64,000 nucleotides of DNA from Craterostigma plantagineum (Eukaryota; Streptophyta; Magnoliopsida; Lamiales; Linderniaceae): positions 27,568,501 through 27,632,500 of the forward strand of contig JAPQWV010000002.1 of the NCBI GenBank assembly GCA_027422505.1, written 5' to 3'. Both the position numbers and the translations under genes were made by a program. Shown here piece after piece: positions 48,616 to 60,030 of the stretch. The first letter of the stretch is position 1; each line of letters starts with the position of its first letter. The notes under the pieces were generated by a model that did no database searches, was not told where the DNA came from, and saw nothing but the letters and a program-made list of their open reading frames with translations.

Positions 48616-48912
48616 CTAATTCATGCAATAATCATCAAGATAGGGAAACATAATCTCTATGTCCTCATCATGTTGCTGATTATTAACTTCCATATCAAGA
48701 CCGTTGTTGAAATGTTGATGATCAACATTAGAAGAACTGATTATTGTTGGATGGTAATGACAGAGTGATCCCAGAAATTGCTCTGATGACAATGTCCCAA
48801 CGATATCTTTCCAAGGAATAATATCGTCCATCGATCTTAAATCATCTGATCGATCGCCGTCATCTTCATGTTGCTCTTGTTTAGGCTCTTGTTGTTGGAT
48901 TTGTGTGGGTCC
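48616..48912 (-). pseudogene. Exon-like fragment of an unrecognised acidic protein
   Basis: An open frame enters at about 48912 on the minus strand and ends at 48616. It encodes a Gln/Glu/Asp-rich stretch (QEPKQEQHEDDGDRSDD), then MDDIIPWKDIVGTLSSEQFL, a His/Asn-rich region and an acidic tail ending FPYLDDYCMN. Composition suggests the C-terminal activation region of a transcription factor, but I do not recognise the family. Just upstream (in its own sense) lies the copia LTR, so any 5' exons are separated or lost. It is not supported as an intact gene. Confidence 0.4.
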
Positions 48913-49109
48913 TGATTACGGTAGCCGTTACGTAATCTCGATCCCATACTCGAGTTGCTACCGTAACCGTTAGTACCCTAACACGGCATCATGAGTTAAT
49001 TCCCGTTTTTCATAACTGGATTACGGCCGTTACGCGGAAGCGCATAGTGAGCGTGAGGTGGTCTCGTAAGTGAGACTACCACCGTGAAGCGGATCATCTC
49101 GAGTACATG

Positions 49110-49394
49110 CAGGGATGGATCCAGAACTAAAAGTCTGGAGGGGCAGCCTAGTGAAGCCCAGTTCCAAGACTGCAAGGGCAGCCCAGCCTAGCCCATTGGA
49201 TTTTTAAAAAAGAAAAAGAAATACTCCCCACGGGAATCGAACCCTCGTCAGTTACCAGAAGAACTTATGCTAGATCATATTACCATTGCGGCAATGTGCT
49301 AAATCTGATAAAGAATTATTACTAAATATATAACTACGAATGTTGGGGTTGGGGGGCAAGTGCCCCCCCAAGTCCCAACGTAGTTCCGTCACTG
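49110..49394. mobile_element. hAT MITE nested in the copia LTR
   Basis: Ends cagggatgga and tccgtcactg form the CAGNGANGGA inverted terminus typical of hAT elements. Flanks agtacatg (49102-49109) and agtacata (49395-49402) are an 8-bp duplication with one mismatch. 285 bp, non-coding. Confidence 0.8.
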
Positions 49395-50180
49395 AGTACA
49401 TAAACAAAAATGAATTTGAAACTAAGGAATTACATGTGTTAATTGCAGACATCGTCGTAGGCGTTGGGATACGATCTTTGCCTCTTTCGCTCTACGGAGG
49501 GTGATGGAGACCCGTATACTTTGTTAAGGCCTCCCGCATAATAGTGATTTTTAACATACCATTCGATCGTAATTGACGTCTATTATGTACGTTATATGTC
49601 TCGTACAAGAGCGTAATGTACAAAACTTTTATTTGTGAGCGATGACGAATGTGTTAATGTAAAAGGCTCACATAAGGCCTTTATATAGAATCACTAGGAA
49701 GTCGGGTTTTAATTATGTGGATCAAGAGACGAGACCGGCCCAATATATTATTAAGGATCTAATAATACCAAGTAATTATTTCTGTAGGCCAAAATAACGG
49801 GAATGGATTTAATCACTCCAACATTCTCCCACTTGGCCAAAGAATATAATTAAAATAGTTTTTATAATGAGATTATACCGGTAATGTTATATCCTTAATA
49901 ATGACCTTATATCTAAACATCGAATTGGATATAGGCCAAATAAAAATTCGCATGAAATAGATTTTGTTCCTAAGTCACAAACTCGACATCTTCGATATTA
50001 GATCCATAACATAAGTGGTCCTCGATGTGATTTAGATCGTGATGCCTAACATGATTGCCCAAGTCACAAAAAATCACATCGTCAAACATAAGTAGGATCC
50101 AAATTATTACGTAATGTCATCACATATAATATCCATTAAATTAGTTACCCTCTAAATCGAAATTTGCATGAAGTCCCAAG

Positions 50181-50732
50181 TTACATACGTGCTCGCAAAA
50201 CACTGAGAGGTAAGGCTTTCGTCAACGGGTCAGCTACCATAGCACTAGTACTGATATGCTCAATGGATATTAGCTCATTTCGGATCCTCTCATCCACAAC
50301 AAGATACTTAATATCAATGTGCTCCGACACACTACTTGACTTGTTGTTCTTTGAAAAGAATATTGGAGCCTGATTATCCCAGTAGATTTTTAGTGGTTTT
50401 GTAATAGAGTTCACAATTTGGAGCCCAGCTATGAAGTTCCTGATCCATATCGCATGACATGATGATTCATAACAGGCAACGAACTCTGCTTCCATGGTAG
50501 AAGAAGCAGTAATCGTTTGCTTTGTGATTTTCCAAGAAACAGGTGCACCAGATAACTTAAACACGTATCCGAACGTTGATTTTCTGGTGTCAAGGCACCC
50601 CGCATAATCGGAATCAGAATACCCAACAACCTCAAGGATCTCCGATTTCCTATAAACGAGCATGTAATCTTTGGTACCCTGTAAATACCCTGTAATTTTA
50701 ACTAGCGATTTTTTTTCGAAGGAAACCTGCAT
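50181..50732 (-). pseudogene. Copia RNase H domain fragment
   Basis: A 183-codon open frame with classic copia RNase H motifs: GYSDSDYAGCLDTRKSTFGYVF, SWKITKQTITASSTMEAEFVA, HIDIKYLVVDERI and ADPLTKALP. The protein start is not real; upstream pol domains are absent, so this is a dead fragment. Few inactivating changes are visible within it, implying a fairly young loss. Confidence 0.9.
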
Positions 50733-50878
50733 TTTTTCTATTGCAGCGTTATGGTGCTACCACTATGAGTTGGTAACGTTTCTAGACATTTGTTGCCCTA
50801 AAAAGCGATTCATAAAACACTAGATAAAAAAGGAACAATACATTGGTAGACATAATATTACAGTGCTTCCAAAATTTA

Positions 50879-51059
50879 GCCTTTTGGTTTATAGGTTTAT
50901 AAATTTTAAAGAATGGTTTTTAATATTTTGTTACGTTTGGTTCACAGGTTTGAGATTTATATGAACATGGGTTTACATATATCACCTTCAAACCGATGTA
51001 CACATGGTTTATAAACACATCTCTCATATGGGTTTTTATAAACCCACAGGCCAAAAGGC
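50879..51059. mobile_element. Short MITE with GCCTTTTGG ends
   Basis: Left gccttttggtttataggttt is mirrored by aacccacaggccaaaaggc on the right, about 25 bp inverted. 181 bp, located in the 3' flank of the FeSOD gene. Adjacent aaaccaaacaagcacc near 51125 looks like a remnant of the hAT-type end seen in the LSI2-like intron. Confidence 0.6.
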
Positions 51060-51247
51060 ACATTTTATTTTATATCCAATATTTAGTTTTATATAAAACA
51101 TTACTAATTTAAACTCTACTAAACCAAACAAGCACCCAAGGATTACAACAAGCTACAAAACTTGGCATAAAAAGAAAAAAAGATACTGCAATATAAATCC
51201 CAAATGCATCTCAAATCACAACTAAAATCTACAGAAACAAGTTAAGG

Positions 51248-52850
51248 TCAATCAGCCTCAGACTCATCATCTCCTTCAGTATCCACATACATCTCAACAG
51301 CTTCTGAATCGGTTAGGTCATTCTCATACTCATTTCTCTTACGCTCTTCTTCTTCCCTTCGAGCGGCTCGGGCTTTTGCAGCTTCTAGCCTCGAACTCAC
51401 TGCTTCCCATGAAACAAGATTCTCCATGAAGGTAGCTATGTATTCGGGCCTTCGATTCTGTATTAGTCATAATTACACGTTCATTGTCGGGTATTTTAAC
51501 GCGATGATGCAAAGTATAACAATAGAATTGTGAAACCAACCTCGTAATCCAGGTAATAAGCATGCTGTTAAAAAAAGGATTGGAAAAAGAAAGGTTAATA
51601 AGGAAGAATGGGGAAACTTGAGAGAGGTTCAATGAAATGCATACCTCCCAGACATCTATGGTGAGCAATGGCTGAAAACATAAGTAGAGAGGTGTAAGAA
51701 AAAGAAACCACCCACCAAAGAATAACTAAGTGCCCAGAAATTTAAATAGGAAGAAATACTCACAGAATAATCCCAGACAAGAGGATTTATGGCGTTGGGG
51801 CTCTTCACCACCACGAGCTTCTTGTCTTCTTCTTTAGGAAGAGGATTCACTGCATTTCCTACGTCGAGCTTATTTGCTTTGTCTGAAGAAAAATATACAC
51901 TGGTCATTTGTTGCAAGAAACAAAAGTTGTTGATGGGGTGAGTTGAGGAAGAAAAACATTCTTACATACGAGCCAAGCCCAACCAGAGCCAAATTGCGTA
52001 GCAGCAGCTGCCTTAAATTCGTCGACGAAAGCTTCGAAAGAGCCAAAGTCTCTGTTGATCAATGAAAGAAGTTCGCCCGTGGGCTTACCTCCGCCGCCTG
52101 GCTTCATAGATTCCCAGAAAAACTCGTGGTTCCACGCCTGGAAAATCAACGAAGAAATGCAGGACAAATTCACATCATAGCTTGCTTCTTCTATCAGTCA
52201 ACAAAACTTTGCTTATATATGTTATGATTCCTACTCGAGAAACTTCGCTACTATTTATTGACCTGGGCAGCATTGTTGAAAGGTGGGAGAAGATCACCCT
52301 TGTTGTAAGTAGAAAGGATAACATTCTCTAAGCTCTTGGTATCCAATTCTGTACCAACTATTTGCTTGTTGAGGTTGTCTACGTAAGCCTTGTGATGCTT
52401 CCCCCAATGGAATTGAAACGTTCGGCGGCTCATATGGGGCTCTAATGCATCCTACAAGCTCATGAATTTAAGGGCAAATTACCAAACATGATCAACAAAA
52501 AGACACGAAAAAGATAGAAACATTTTTTCGACTTACAAGAGGGTATGGAGGAGGCTTATGATCAACTTTGGCCTTTACAACGCATCCACGATATTTCCCA
52601 TCACTTCTTCCCTGCACAAGCAAAAAGAAGACAAAATCGGTTCATGACCATTCATTAGAGGACTGTTTTCACTGTCCCATAGCACTGACGAAACGAGGTA
52701 AGCTGCGTTGTGTTAGTAATTTTGTCGAACACGTTAGCTGCATTTCAGTGTTCATAGTAATACAATGCGTCCCACCTCATTACTTATCCATTTGAAGCTT
52801 CGGTTTGTCCCAGAAACGAACAACGGACTCGCAAAAGCAGTTGATGCCAT
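51248..52850 (-). CDS. Chloroplast iron superoxide dismutase, FSD3-like
   Basis: Eight exons on the minus strand: 52850-52776, 52611-52537, 52451-52263, 52137-51966, 51882-51764, 51671-51645, 51564-51541, 51457-51248; all phases fit, 296 residues. The first about 45 residues are Ser/basic-rich, a plastid transit peptide. The mature part has [54 protein letters not shown] and [15 protein letters not shown]. All four iron ligands are present: His of HWGKHH, His of WNHEFF, Asp of IDVWEH and its His. The insertion [13 protein letters not shown] and the long acidic tail mark the FSD3 type. FSD3 works with FSD2 in chloroplast nucleoids, dismutating superoxide and protecting plastid transcription. 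The last four exons include two tiny ones (27 and 24 bp). Confidence 0.94.
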
Positions 52851-53155
52851 TGTTAAGATTCAAAGCGAAAATGGTCGGGGACTTCGAACTGTCTGAAATT
52901 TAACTAAAAAGACGTACTTGAAGTTGGAATTACTGTACTGCAATGCAATTAGCTTTTTGTAGTACGAGAAAATCGTGTAACGCGGTACAATTTGCATTTG
53001 GAGAGGAAAAAAAGGATAAATTCGTCAACATCGGGGGACTTATATGTAAAGAAACATTTGATTAGGGACTGGATAATACTTCATTTTTGTCAAGGGGATC
53101 TATCAGTAATTTTCATTTTATCAAACGACGCGTCTCCCTTGCAAATTGTTAACTT
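52851..53155. other. FeSOD upstream region
   Basis: Promoter-side sequence of the minus-strand FeSOD gene. No clear TATA box picked out and no other gene seen. Confidence 0.35.
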
Positions 53156-53165
53156 ATCTATATCT

Positions 53166-53370
53166 AGGGCTGGGGAAATATATCGAAATACCGATATACC
53201 GTTCTTATCGTATCGTAATGTATCGAAAATATCGAAAATTTTGGTAAACCGAAGTTTTTGGTAAGGTATGATACCGTACCGAAAATTTTCGGTACGGTAA
53301 TGGTATGAAAATTTTAAAAATTAGGTATACCGATTATACCGAAATACCGAAATACTAAAATTTTAAATAT

Positions 53371-53401
<31 letters not shown>

Positions 53402-54091
53402 ATATATTATATTATTTCTAAAAAATATCAAATGGGTAAAAATATTATAAGGATCTTCATAAATTTATGTACCCCATAAATTATTAACTATACCCAACCT
53501 TTTACGGTTATCGACGTCCACCATATTTTACTTATTATACTTAAGTCAAGTTACGTTTAATTTTGGCCTTTTTAATGTTTTTTCTTCAGGATTTTGAAAG
53601 CGTGAAGATGCAATGCAATTACTTTTTCACTATTTTTAAATAACAATTTCATTTTAATAAATCTCTATATAAATTTGTATTTTGTATTATGTAAAGTTCT
53701 TTGTCTTACTAATGAGACTGACTAAAACATGTAAATTATTTAATGTTATTTTATGAATTAAAAATCTTTTTTATTTTGAAAATTTTGATATTAATAATCC
53801 ATCTTATTGGGCCTAAGGAGTTTGAATTGACTAAAAATTCGGAAACAAACGAATTAACGAGTTATGAGACACGAATTAACAAATGAATTGACTAAAAATT
53901 CGGAAACAAACGAATTAACGAATTAACGAGTTATGAGATACCGTATCGAAATTTCGGTATGATACCGTATCGAAATTTAAGGTATACCGAAATTTTGGTA
54001 TGATATTGGTATGATTTTTTTCAATACCGAAATTTCGGTACGGTAAACGGTATCACGGTTTTGGTACGGTATACCGTACCGAACCACCCCT
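53166..54091. mobile_element. MULE-like MITE with perfect 10-bp TSD
   Basis: The duplication atctatatct is exact at 53156-53165 and 54092-54101. Ends agggctgggg and accacccct are weakly inverted. Just inside both ends are dense tatcgaaat / ggtataccg words running about 150 bp, with an AT-rich core. 926 bp, non-coding. Confidence 0.75.
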
Positions 54092-54361
54092 ATCTATATC
54101 TGTTTTATTAAGAGAGTACCTTAGAATAACCTCCCTCAATTGATTGTTATGTCAATCAATGTAATTATTATTTATCCTTAATTTTCAATTTATTCCAATA
54201 ATATCCTCTAATCTTAATCTTTTAACTAAAAACATAATATAGAATTAAACTTAACATTTAAACTATAATAGCACATAATAAATATAAATATTAAGGGTAA
54301 AATAGTAATTAATCAATTAAGAATAAAAATGTAAATAATTTTAAGGTGAATCTATAAAAAA

Positions 54362-54676
54362 ATATAAAAAATTTGCAAGTCAGTACTCGTGTCAGTAAAT
54401 TTTTAGATAAGTACCGTTCGACTGTGCGTACCATTTTTCCGATCTTGACGTACCTTTTTATTGCGTACCACGTTACGCATACTCATATATGGTACCTATA
54501 TACGTTCCATACGCTACCTTGCGGCAAGCTATATGGTGGTGTATTACGTACCACAATACGTTTCTCTATGGTATCTAGATATGATGTACCTTGCGGCGGG
54601 CAGATACCAATGTGCAAAACATTTATTCTGACAGGTACCTGCATATAAAAAATACTGACTTGCTAATTTTTTATAT
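54362..54676. mobile_element. MITE with ~24-bp inverted ends
   Basis: Left atataaaaaatttgcaagtc is mirrored by gacttgctaattttttatat on the right with one mismatch. The body has repeated gtacc/ggtac words like the elements at 11.2-12.2 kb, pointing to one superfamily. 315 bp, non-coding. Confidence 0.7.
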
Positions 54677-56400
54677 CAATATGTATTTTTATGTAAAATC
54701 CCCTAATTTTAATTTATCTTGTTAGTAAATAAACTCTTTTTTGGGACACGTGGCACAATTCTATAACCCCACTTGTTTTAAGATACTAGTTCTTAATCTG
54801 TGCATCGCACGAGGTCTTAACTATGTATATTTTCAACAACTGGTAAGTAAATTCATGCAAAAATGGACTAATACAAGCCAAAGTATAAGCAACGTGGACT
54901 AGACTCACTTAGTCGCTTGTATCTGAGTATTCAACCGGCTTGAAAGAACATGGTTGCACCCATCGAGCACCTATTGCAAAAATAAGAAAGTAAAGTAGAA
55001 TAAATCAGTTAAAAAATATGAAGAGCTAGTTAAAACTGAAACTATGGAATTTGGCCTATTTTCCTATGACAAAGAGACGGTAGATTCTTCGATGCAGGTA
55101 AGAATGTAGATCGAGTAGGATGATGATGTTATTATAGAACGTGGTTGCGAGTTGAAATTAACTTAATAGAGTATCTATTCTTCTATTCAATATATCTATA
55201 CTATTTTATTAAACGCTAGGTTTAGGATAAATTGTCACTGGTCTGCCTATTAAAGTAAACTAAAAAGTAAAAATTAAATAGTTTAAAAAGCACTCACTAC
55301 ATGATATTTTTACATTCTCATTTTGCTATTATACTTTTTCGTCAATAATTTTTTAAAATTAATATACATATATGATTTAGCATCCCATTTGAGTCTGAAA
55401 ACTGCAAATAACCTAGTATTTTATTTAAGGTTAATGTGTGGCTTTAAACTGCCCATTAGCCTGTCAATTGCACAAAAATACCCACTATCTTTTAATTATT
55501 ATTTTTATCAATGCTTATACCTTTAATTATAAGATATATATACATAATTAATATTAAATTATAATTTCAATTATCTATTTAAAATTAAAATAATTTAATA
55601 TTTTACATGTGCACGCACATGAGTGCAAAGATTATTAGTGTAGATTAACATATTTAATATTTTATATATGCACACATATGAGTGTGCAAAGACTATTAGT
55701 GTAAATTAACTTCGTGCGGTGTTTGGTGTTTCATATGATTTTTTTCTTTATTTTTTTGATAAATTTATTTATTTACAAAAAATTAATTTGAGTAACAAAT
55801 AAAAAAAACTTTTATCTATTATATTTTATTAAGCGTGAGGGTGGCTATAAACTGCTCCTTTGGTCTATCAATTTTACAAAAAACATTAATTATAAAATTT
55901 AAAAAAATTATCCAAAATCATTTGATTGCTATTTTAATTTAACTATTGCTTTCAGTTAATTCTTATGCCTGTAATTCTGTAATTTATATACATAATTATA
56001 GTTAAATTATAATTTCAATTAACAATTTTAAAAGGCATAGATTTAACTATAATTTGAGGTTTGTCATTTTAATTAACACCTTTAGGTGCCATTGATCAAC
56101 ATCTTGGATGCTGATGTGGCATATTAACGCCTTATATAACGCATGTTACGTATCAATGAAACATATCAAGTCAACATACCACATCAACATCCGAAATGTT
56201 GATAAATGACACCTAAAAGGAGATAATTAAAACGACATATCTTCAAATGTTGATGTGGGCTGTTGACATGACACGAATCTGTGCCAAATCAACAGGTGCC
56301 ATATAAGGTGCTCACGTAAGGTTAGCACCATACAATTCCTCCATATTTATATATGTAGACGCATTTGAATGTGCAAGAATAATTTAAAGTGCAATTACGA
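54677..56400. repeat. Cluster of Helitron-like fragments
   Basis: Several ends of the family are here: an actagt plus gcatcgcacg hairpin near 54785-54810, starts like ctatactattttattaaacg near 55195 and ctattatattttattaagcg near 55815, the body phrase tataaactgc, and hairpin ends gtgcacgcacatgagtgca (about 55608) followed by AGT. The block 56090-56345 is a relative of 1900-2045. No coding. Confidence 0.5.
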
Positions 56401-57182
56401 GTCAGGAACCAATTCATATGTTCAATGAGAGATAAGGGTCTATGTAAGGTTCATTTATAGATAATGACACAATTTAAGTTTCATTTAGAGAAAATGACTC
56501 ATGCGTTACTACAGACCCATGAAGTGTTACCACAGACGCATGAAGTATTACCATAGACCCATGAAGTGGTACCACATACCCATAAAGTGTTACCACAGGC
56601 CCATGAAGTGGTATTGGGGAACCATGAAGTGTTTCTGAAAAAGCCAAGTCCTTAAAACCATGAATTTTCTTATAGGGTCTGAACTCTAATTGAAACTTAA
56701 GGGGGCCTGAAACGTAAATGCCCTAGCAAAGTTTTTGGTATTAAAGGTCGAAAGAGTGGAACGTGTAGTAATTTATTATAAGAAGTTTTTTCCAGTTGGG
56801 CTTGGGTGTTAGTGGGCCGTGCGTTACCCCGCGACTGTGTAGTATTAATATTTTTATCTTACTTTTCTTTTTGAAACATGATTGGCGCCTGTTAGTAGGA
56901 CACGTGGCATAATTCTGCAAAGGAAAACATACGTTTTACGAACAGTTGCATTCTTCCTCAACAGTTGCATAATATAAATAAATACCTCCTATCGATTTCT
57001 CATTTCCTCATTATCACAGTACAAATCGCTTGTTTCTTTAATTATTCATAATGTCTTCGCCTTTTAACAGACGTATGTTTTTCCCATTAATTTCCACTTT
57101 TTTACTTAACAAGTTCATTTAACAATTACAGCTCGAAAAAACACATTATGCAGCCAATGAAGAAGATAGAAGGACGACGAAG
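56401..57182. repeat. gggcctga-type repeat and upstream region of the RING gene
   Basis: About 56400-56725 repeats ccatgaagtgttaccacag units (four to five imperfect copies around 56515-56640) and ends gcctgaaacgtaaatgccc, related to the 34.4-36.4 kb island. After 56880 the sequence becomes promoter-like. An ATG at 57051 does not connect in frame to the RING protein through any splice pair I tried. Confidence 0.45.
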
Positions 57183-57526
57183 ATGCCGATCGCCGGAGAA
57201 ACTTCTTCCTCGGCGAGGCCGATGAGCCCCGACCTAATCCGCCGCCCTGAAATCGACCTGAACCGCCCGCCTCCGTACCAGCCCCACCACCACCACCACG
57301 TCCAGAACATACTGAACGCCGCCGCGCCTGCCGCCGCCGCCGTCGTCAGACCCTTCTCCTTCTTAGCCCTAATGAACTCCATCGAAGAAAAACCCCACTT
57401 CCCTCCCCCGCCTCCGCCTCGGTCCGAAATGGACCAAATCATCGTTTCCCAGGTAATTAATAAAAACCGATTCAATTTCTCCCCTCTCTCTCTCTCTCTA
57501 CCATATTCATCTTCTGTATTATATAT

Positions 57527-57564
<38 letters not shown>

Positions 57565-58015
57565 TATATAGGGCGAACAACTAAGGGAATGGCTGGTGAA
57601 GCAGCAAAGGGAAGCCGAGGAAAAAGCGTCGGCGAAGCTTCGTGAGAAAGAAGGCGAGCTTCAGTTTAAGACGGCGATGTTCGAAAACCTATCTTCCCTA
57701 ACAGAGCACCATAGGAGCCAAGCCGACAAGTTGCAGAGGAAGCTGAGGTATTACAGGGAAGTCTGCGATGGGCTTAGGGCGAAGATCGACGTGGCTCGTG
57801 CGGCGCGCAGGGACGACGCCGAGTCGTCGTCTGAACCTTCGCCGGCGGTGGAGGGGCTGCAGTGCAGGGCATGCGAGGTTAAGATGGCCGTGGTGATGCT
57901 CATGCCTTGCCGACACGTGGCGGTGTGTAAGGAGTGCGGCGAGGCTGTTGAGAAGTGTCCGATCTGTGACGTGGCGAAGGCGAGCAGTGTTCAAGTGTTT
58001 CTTTTAGACGCATAA
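57183..58015 (+). CDS. BOI-related RING E3 ubiquitin ligase
   Basis: Exons 57183-57452 and 57572-58015, phase 0; 237 residues from the ATG at 57183. The frame is open back to an acceptor-like cag at 57131, so a further 5' exon is possible. The N-terminal part is Pro/His/Ala-rich. The middle is a coiled coil (EQLREWLVKQQREAEEKAS ... LREKEGELQFKT) with the WRD-like YYREVCDGLRAK. The C-terminus has a C3HC4 RING: CRACEVKMAVVMLMPCRH, then CKEC and CPIC, ending VFLLDA. This is the BOI/BRG (S-RNase-binding-protein-like) family, which ubiquitinates targets in stress, cell-death and gibberellin signalling. The intron contains a TA microsatellite, which may vary between individuals. Confidence 0.9.
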
Positions 58016-59518
58016 TTAATTAATATATGATATGATATTATTATAGTAATGATATGTTGTGTGTGAGATCTGTGTTTGGAATCATATTGAAACGCTACTA
58101 TAGATGAATTGAAATGAATTCTTCCTAACGTTAGCGTGTGCATGAAGAATCTATTGGATAATATATATTTAACATTTGATTTGATTTGTTGCTTGCTAGT
58201 GCTACCTTATTACCCCTTGGAAAGCTCGGACTCAACATTACGCTAGTTTACATATATTATTTTTTTTTTATTACACTTCAACAATTAGAAAAATACAAAC
58301 ATAATTGGGTTTGGGTAAAAATACAAACACTCCACATATTTCTCTTGATTCCATCATAACACTGATGCATATATATATTTATTTTAACGTTGAACAATTT
58401 ATCAGAATTAATCGAGGGCGATGGAGAAAATAGGTAAAGAAATTTCGTAGGCTTAACGCACATCTCCCACAGAGTCGTCCTCAGTCTGATTTTGTAGTAC
58501 AAGTCTTGGCGTGAAGGAGTTGGGGCCCACGCGCTGCCGTGGAGGGTTGGTTTGTCGCTTCTTTTGCGCAGGTCTGCCACGTGGAGGTTGTTGGTCTGAA
58601 TTCGAGCTTCCGACAGGGATACGGCGATGGTAGCCATGGCTAAAGAAATCGAGGAGAAGGATGAGGCGAGCCGTGATATCTTGAAGAGGAGGTTGTTGTT
58701 AGTGTTGTGTAGGTTTGGGGATTTTTATGGGTCATTAAGCATTTTAATTTGTGTTTACTTAATGAGGTACGTAACATACGTGATTAATGTTTTTGATTGT
58801 TATATGAATTGCGAATGCGATGAATCTAAGCTCTAACGGTTCATCAGCCGCGCACATAGTGTAGTTCTGTAATCTTTACCTATCTAACCTACCCTTGATG
58901 AAAAGCTTATATGGAGTCAGATTTGATGGCAGAAGTTGAGGATGGTTCCAAGTATAAGGTTAAATGCATTTAATTTGAGGATTAGCTTTGCGTAATTTTC
59001 TAGTAAATACGCTTAATCTGAGTTGTAGATTTAATGAGTACTTGTCTGAGTTGTCTTTGTTTCCTCGCCTGCTATTCAAAATTTTTAGGTGCTTTGGCTT
59101 TTAATGGGATTTTGTGCCTGTTAGCATAGAAATGGTGTGCAATTCTTGTCCACTATGAATAACGGTTTTTTTTTTTTGTGTGCGGTTGTGCTTTAGGAGT
59201 GAAGCGGGTCTTTTGACAAGAAAATTAGTTGCTGAGAAGAGGTTGTGAGAACTTGACTAATGCGATAGGCTTTCCAGTTAGGAGCTGGTGAGTATTTGCG
59301 AGGTTTCCGACAGTTTCTTTTCTAGCCATCATTTCAGCTGCTGTGAGTAGTTCTCTATGTGATAGCGGGTTGCAGCGGGGTGGTTTTGGGGAGGCTGATG
59401 TGTAGGGTATAGTTTAGGTGATTTAAATGGTGGCATGGCTTTTGAGTGGTGTTTATTGTTAGAGTGACTCGTAGCTTATACTGTAGTTTTTTGCCTTCTA
59501 TCAAGGAATGCTTGTTCT
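58016..59518. other. Intergenic, with a GC-richer stretch of ambiguous coding (58440-58690)
   Basis: About 58440-58690 is less AT-rich than its surroundings and open in more than one frame on the minus strand: a 119-codon frame from 58637 to 58278, and another with Arg/Pro/Gln-rich content ending VGDVR near 58455. Neither resembles a family I know. The remainder is AT-rich, and about 59045-59215 loosely repeats 60980-61130. Confidence 0.35.
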
Positions 59519-60030
59519 AATGTTTTCGGTCTCAGCCCTCAGGGCTATCACGTCACCCTTGATCTCTTCATAGATTCCATTTATGAAGCTGGCTAGGAAA
59601 TACACTTTTGATAGTGTCCTGTCAAACAACATCATAGGAGGCTTTAACTCTTCAAACGATCAATATACTGATCAACGTTGGCTGTTTGATGTAATCTGTG
59701 AAACTCCCCTACCATCATCATTTCTAGTTCAATTTTGTCAAACATCTCAAGTATAGCTCCAGAGAACTCTTGCCATCTAAGAGAAACTCTTCCTTCCCAG
59801 CATCCGTCGTACCATAACTAGCCTTCCCTTCTTAGGTAGATGGATGCTATATGTCCCTTGTGAAAGTAGCTGTAACATCTTCGTTGCCATGTTCTTGGGT
59901 TATTTCCATTAATATTAGGGGATTCCAGCTTAGCTTAGGCGAGGAGCCATGAAGTAGTGTGTGAACGTGGTTTATATTTTCTATATGAAAGGATAATTTG
60001 GGTTTGGCTGTGAGGATGACGCTTTTCATG
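59519..60030 (-). pseudogene. Ty3/gypsy gag relic
   Basis: Read on the minus strand, the sequence encodes the Retrotrans_gag pattern: WQEFSGAILEMFDK, then VGEFHRLHQTANVDQYIDR, then FINGIYEEIKGDV and ALRAETEN. A base is missing near 59660 where EELKPP should follow, shifting the frame, so the gag is dead. No pol or clear LTRs were found beside it, though 60440-60650 may be an LTR remnant. Confidence 0.7.

Larger units (their letters stand above)
48913..50732 (-). mobile_element. Truncated Ty1/copia element: RNase H end plus 3' LTR
   Basis: In minus-strand sense: the end of pol (50732-50181), an untranslated stretch, a polypurine tract ccaagtgggagaa at 49836-49824, then an LTR beginning TGTTGGAGTG at 49823. 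The LTR probably ends near 48913 (plus-strand tgattacgg). A TATATAAAGG at about 49690-49680 fits an LTR promoter. Everything upstream of the RNase H domain is missing. A hAT MITE interrupts the LTR at 49110-49394. Confidence 0.75.

Noticed and set aside
49225..49260. Possible tRNA-like piece in the nested hAT element
   Set aside because: ggaatcgaaccctcg resembles a T-arm, but no cloverleaf could be drawn around it.
57051..57131. ATG at 57051 with a small first exon for the RING gene
   Set aside because: The only good donor leaves phase 1 and runs into a stop in the next exon; start at 57183 kept, with the caveat noted.
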